Below are positions 60,738-64,000 of a DNA stretch of 64,000 nucleotides, piece by piece. The position numbers were made by a program, and so were the translations under genes. Position 1 is the first letter of the stretch; the number at the start of each line of letters is the position of its first letter. Location: the NCBI RefSeq assembly GCF_029873635.1, contig NC_080420.1, positions 121,404,719-121,468,718 of the forward strand. Direction: 5' to 3'. The notes below the pieces were generated by a model, which had not been told where the DNA came from, ran no database searches, and saw only the letters and a program-made list of their open reading frames with translations. Origin of the DNA: Malania oleifera. Its lineage: Eukaryota; Streptophyta; Magnoliopsida; Santalales; Ximeniaceae.

Positions 60738-61410
60738 TAGGGATGGCAAAATGGGTTCATGAGTCGGGTTTGGGCAGGTGATAAACAAGTGAGTGTTAAA
60801 CAGGTTTGGGCTTGAGTTGACTCATTTATTAATGGATAAATAACCTATAAATCCAAAGCCACCCATTTAATAAACGGTTACCCGTTAAACACCCGTTTAA
60901 AAATATAAATTTTTTTTTTTTTCTCTAACATTTCATCAAATTTGACTTAATTTATAAAATAAAAATAAAAAAGCAGGCACTCATTTAGTCATTTATTTTA
61001 TTTTATTTATTTTAAAAAAAAATTGAAAAAAAAAACACAATTTAAATTTAAAAAACAACACCAATATAAATATAATCTATCACTTGTTTTTTGAGCATCA
61101 TTTTTTTCTCTTTAAATTTTCAAACAAATCTAGTTATATAACTTGTAACTATAAAATATTATTGAACTGAAAGCCCAAAATAAAAAATTAAAATTATTAA
61201 ATATTATTTTTTTAAAAAAACTAAAATTATTAAATATTGTTTTTTAAATGTAAACGGGCAACCCGACGGGTACACAACCCAAACTTGTCTAACATGTTTA
61301 TTAAACGGGATGGGTTCATGGTGACCCGTTTATCCTCTCAAACCCAAACCCTGTTTAAAAGGGCAGGTAACAGGTCACCCATTGGGTCTTGACCCGTTTT
61401 GCCACCCCTA
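60738..61410. mobile_element. hAT-type miniature element (673 bp) in Lon1 intron
   Basis: Terminal inverted repeat TAGGGATGGCAAAATGGG / CCCGTTTTGCCACCCCTA (16 of 18 paired). Perfect 8-bp duplication CATGAGCC at 60730-60737 and 61411-61418. Subterminal CCCGTT and ACGGGT motifs recur. No transposase. Confidence 0.93.
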
Positions 61411-61418
61411 CATGAGCC

Positions 61419-63056
61419 CATAATATACACAAGGCATACATCCTGAGAAAACAAGCTAAAAGATATAATGCTTGAGAATTTAGGACGAAACAAACGAAGT
61501 TTCAATTCTACTATCTTCCTGCACTCCATTAAAAATTTTTAGATAGAGCCATTTCAACCATACATCTGATTCAACTTATTGAAGATTCTCTCATTTCTTC
61601 ATTCCAAATACACTAGGGGATAAAGTGATGAGGAATATTTCTCCATAAACAACTACCGTGTTGTTTCCGGTATTAATCTACCAGCCCAATAGAAAATCAC
61701 ATGAATCCCGCCCAGTAGACTCTAAAAAGAGAGAAAACAAATTTTCTCAACAACTACAAGCTACTTTGTCACACAAAAATAATTATAATCTAATGCTCCC
61801 ACCATCTCCTTACACATCCTTGAACAGTGACCCTTTGTATAATACTGAATCACACCTAAAGTTCAAACAAACTGAAAGGACGAAAAGTTCACTCTTTTTG
61901 TCAAAAAATATACAGTTTTAAGGCAAACTAAATAATTATAAATTTAAAGAAAAAAAATATATGATATCATTAAGTTTGTACATAATAAATTATGAATATG
62001 AACGTTATAAATTACTTTCCAAAAAATTTACACATAATAAATTCTAAATATGAACATTGTAAATTACTTTTTAAAGAACACATTAAGTTTGACATGTGAC
62101 ATGTGACAAGATATGTCAGAGCATTTTGTTAAATAGTGCAGACAGACCAAGGCATTCTAAGCATGAATATTAAGTCTCATGCTCCAACTTGGAAGCTATT
62201 TGAGAGAGGGAGAAACTTAATTATTGATGATTGCACACGTGTACTGCAAAAAGGAAAAAACATGAAGTAATAAGATGACAACAACTTTTTATAGGCCATA
62301 AAATAATATACAACCCGCTGCTCCAGAAGGCCAGGGCCAACCATAGTTCCTCAAGAGGCATAACTAAGTTTCCAACATCAGCTTAAGTTCCAAGTTATTT
62401 CATCAACGCGCACCTACTTTTTGGTGGGCATCTAAGCATGCTAAGAAGAAGTTTATAGGTAGATTTCACTCTAACAAAAGAATTTATCATGAAGCTTTGA
62501 AACAAAACCAGAAAATCTAGTTAATCACAAGTATTTTTGTAAGGTTAAACCCACTGAAAGTGATAAAGGACTCTCTGTAATTCAACCACATCCTCATCAA
62601 CAAACCCAACAAAAGCCTGAACCCACGTTTTCAAACTAGGCTAAGAGCTAAGCTTCAATTTCTTAGTCCAAGCTCAACTGAAGGTAAAGGTAAACTCCGA
62701 TTGAGGACTCGACATGTACCACCCAATTTTTTTTGTTTTTTCAGTAGAACCTGCACCACCCAATCTTAATATACATAGTCGAGAGAAATCCAAATTTCTT
62801 AAATAAGAAAATTACTTTCCACACTGCATGAAATTCTTGAAATAGTGATCAATAAATCTGATTCCAATGATCTATAGATATTCCTACTTATTTTCATCAC
62901 ACAACTCAATTGGTGTAAATTTTTATTCGACGAGTCACACAATCCACAAGTCAATTCAACTATCTATGCATTGCTATCATATTTTGTAAAACACACTGCA
63001 AAGGTATGACTACTCTGTCAATGAAGCATGCAAAGGACAAAGACATGCACAGGAAT
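61419..63056 (-). other. Probable Lon1 intron sequence
   Basis: No exon of the Lon N-terminal domain was recognised on the minus strand. AT-rich, with an imperfect 80-base direct repeat near 61970-62060 (AATAAATTnTnAATATGAAC). Confidence 0.5.
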
Positions 63057-63501
63057 TATTGAGCTGAAATGGAAACAGAGCCATGATGAGCCCTTGATGA
63101 ACTGTAGAAAGACAGCCTTGATGAGCTATAGAGAGCCAGCTTTGATGTGCTGGAGTGTCGGTGCTAATCCCAGCTCATCTCATTGAAATACCTCATTAAC
63201 CCTCATTACCCTCTTCCATTTATGTCCCATCTCCATCCATCTATATCAAATGGAGATGTGTGTGCGTGAAATGAGATGTGAATGTGAGTGTAATTGAGTT
63301 GAAGGTGAGAAAGAGAGAGAGAGAGGTGTGAGAAAGGGTGAGTTGAGTTGAGTGGAGTATAGGAGCCGCCTCCTCCTCTTGTATTTTCTCCCAAGTTTTA
63401 GTGGACGTAGGTCAGTTTGGATCGAACCACGTTAAATCTTAGTGTTCATTTTGCTTTTTATTTCTGCTTGTGGTGTGATTGTTGCTCCTAGATCCCCAAC
63501 A
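63057..63501 (+). repeat. Copia 5' LTR
   Basis: Starts TATTGAGCTG (TG changed to TA) and ends AGATCCCCAACA, 445 bp. Aligns with the minus-strand LTR at 45754-46220, including repeated TTGATGAGCTATAG-like units and the conserved block at 63399-63432. The GA-rich part at 63307-63325 precedes it. Confidence 0.78.
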
Positions 63502-63502
63502 A

Positions 63503-63516
63503 TTGGTATCAAAGCC
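63503..63516 (+). other. Primer binding site of the copia element
   Basis: TTGGTATCAAAGCC right after the LTR, close to the initiator-Met tRNA complement TGGTATCAGAGC. Confidence 0.75.
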
Positions 63517-64000
63517 AGATCGAAGCAAAACCACCTAATCGAAATCTCTACCCAGTATCTCAAAATCAAGTTTTGAGCACACCAGTGTGTTCCTCTCGAC
63601 GAGACAAAGCCAACGGTGCAAACCGGAGCTCTAACAGAGGTCCCACTATACACTTTTTGAGCCTGATCCCTATTTTTATGCTGACAAAGCACATGTATCT
63701 TATGTATACTATTTAGTAGATGAACGGGTTTATAAATCAACACACACATAAGGGGACTGAACATGGAAGCCAATGAAGGACTTAAAGCTCATACTCCTGA
63801 CGTATTCCATGAAGAATGAAGAGCAAAGAAGAAGACATGTTTATTTTATTTTGTAATGCATTTAGAATTGGTCTGTAATAATGCATCCCATGCATGATAT
63901 GGACGAAAAGCTTAGATGACCATAGACAGACCCTAGGGCACCTAAACTTTAATCAAAAAATCTTTTTCATAAAAGCTAAAATCAAACAAGGGTTTTTGAA
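63517..64000 (+). other. Copia leader, continues past the window
   Basis: Sequence after the primer site. No gag frame has begun by the window end, so either the leader is long or this copy is non-autonomous. Confidence 0.5.

Overview
The window is nuclear DNA of a flowering plant, most likely a dicot; the species cannot be told from the sequence. The evidence is spliced genes with GT-AG introns, plant-type retrotransposons (RTE and L1 LINEs, Ty1/copia, Tekay-like Ty3/gypsy), hAT-type miniature elements, an Au-type SINE and AT-rich spacers with long microsatellites.

Three host genes could be read, and in each the exon lengths keep one open frame. (1) The 3' part of an organellar peptide chain release factor 2 gene, + strand, 8341-10157; its N-terminal exons are not in the window. 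(2) A complete six-exon gene on the - strand, 30050-32945, encoding a 601-residue protein that resembles the Arabidopsis ASG1/At4g30780 family. (3) The C-terminal 524 residues of a Lon1-type mitochondrial Lon protease, - strand, 53967-60368; its N-terminal exons lie beyond the right edge. The first 8.3 kb is therefore probably RF2 intron, and the last 3.6 kb probably Lon1 intron.

Most of the rest is layered transposon debris. 1-8 kb: RTE LINEs, one inserted into another, plus an L1 fragment. 12-26.7 kb: a minus-strand copia element split by a 12.7-kb Tekay-like gypsy element (duplication ACGTT on both sides), which itself carries a solo LTR and a 2.1-kb hAT-like insertion. 33-37.3 kb: a tandem repeat of about 440 bp that begins beside the ASG1-like start codon, opened by an L1 insertion, an RTE insertion and a small solo LTR inside the RTE. 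40-51 kb: two more gypsy solo LTRs, one holding a hAT miniature element, and several copia LTR remnants. The Lon1 introns hold a SINE and two hAT-like miniature elements, and a copia 5' LTR starts at 63057.

I see no operon-like or defence-like system. The least expected signals are a hairpin-forming block shared by five different copia LTRs, clusters of a CTCGTCGACGAG-type palindrome in the upstream part of both gypsy and copia LTRs, an exact 70-codon duplication in the last ASG1-like exon, and the tandem repeat that includes the promoter side of that gene. None of the transposon reading frames looks intact. The three host genes do not form a pathway that the sequence can show, although two of them (RF2 and Lon1) probably act in mitochondria.
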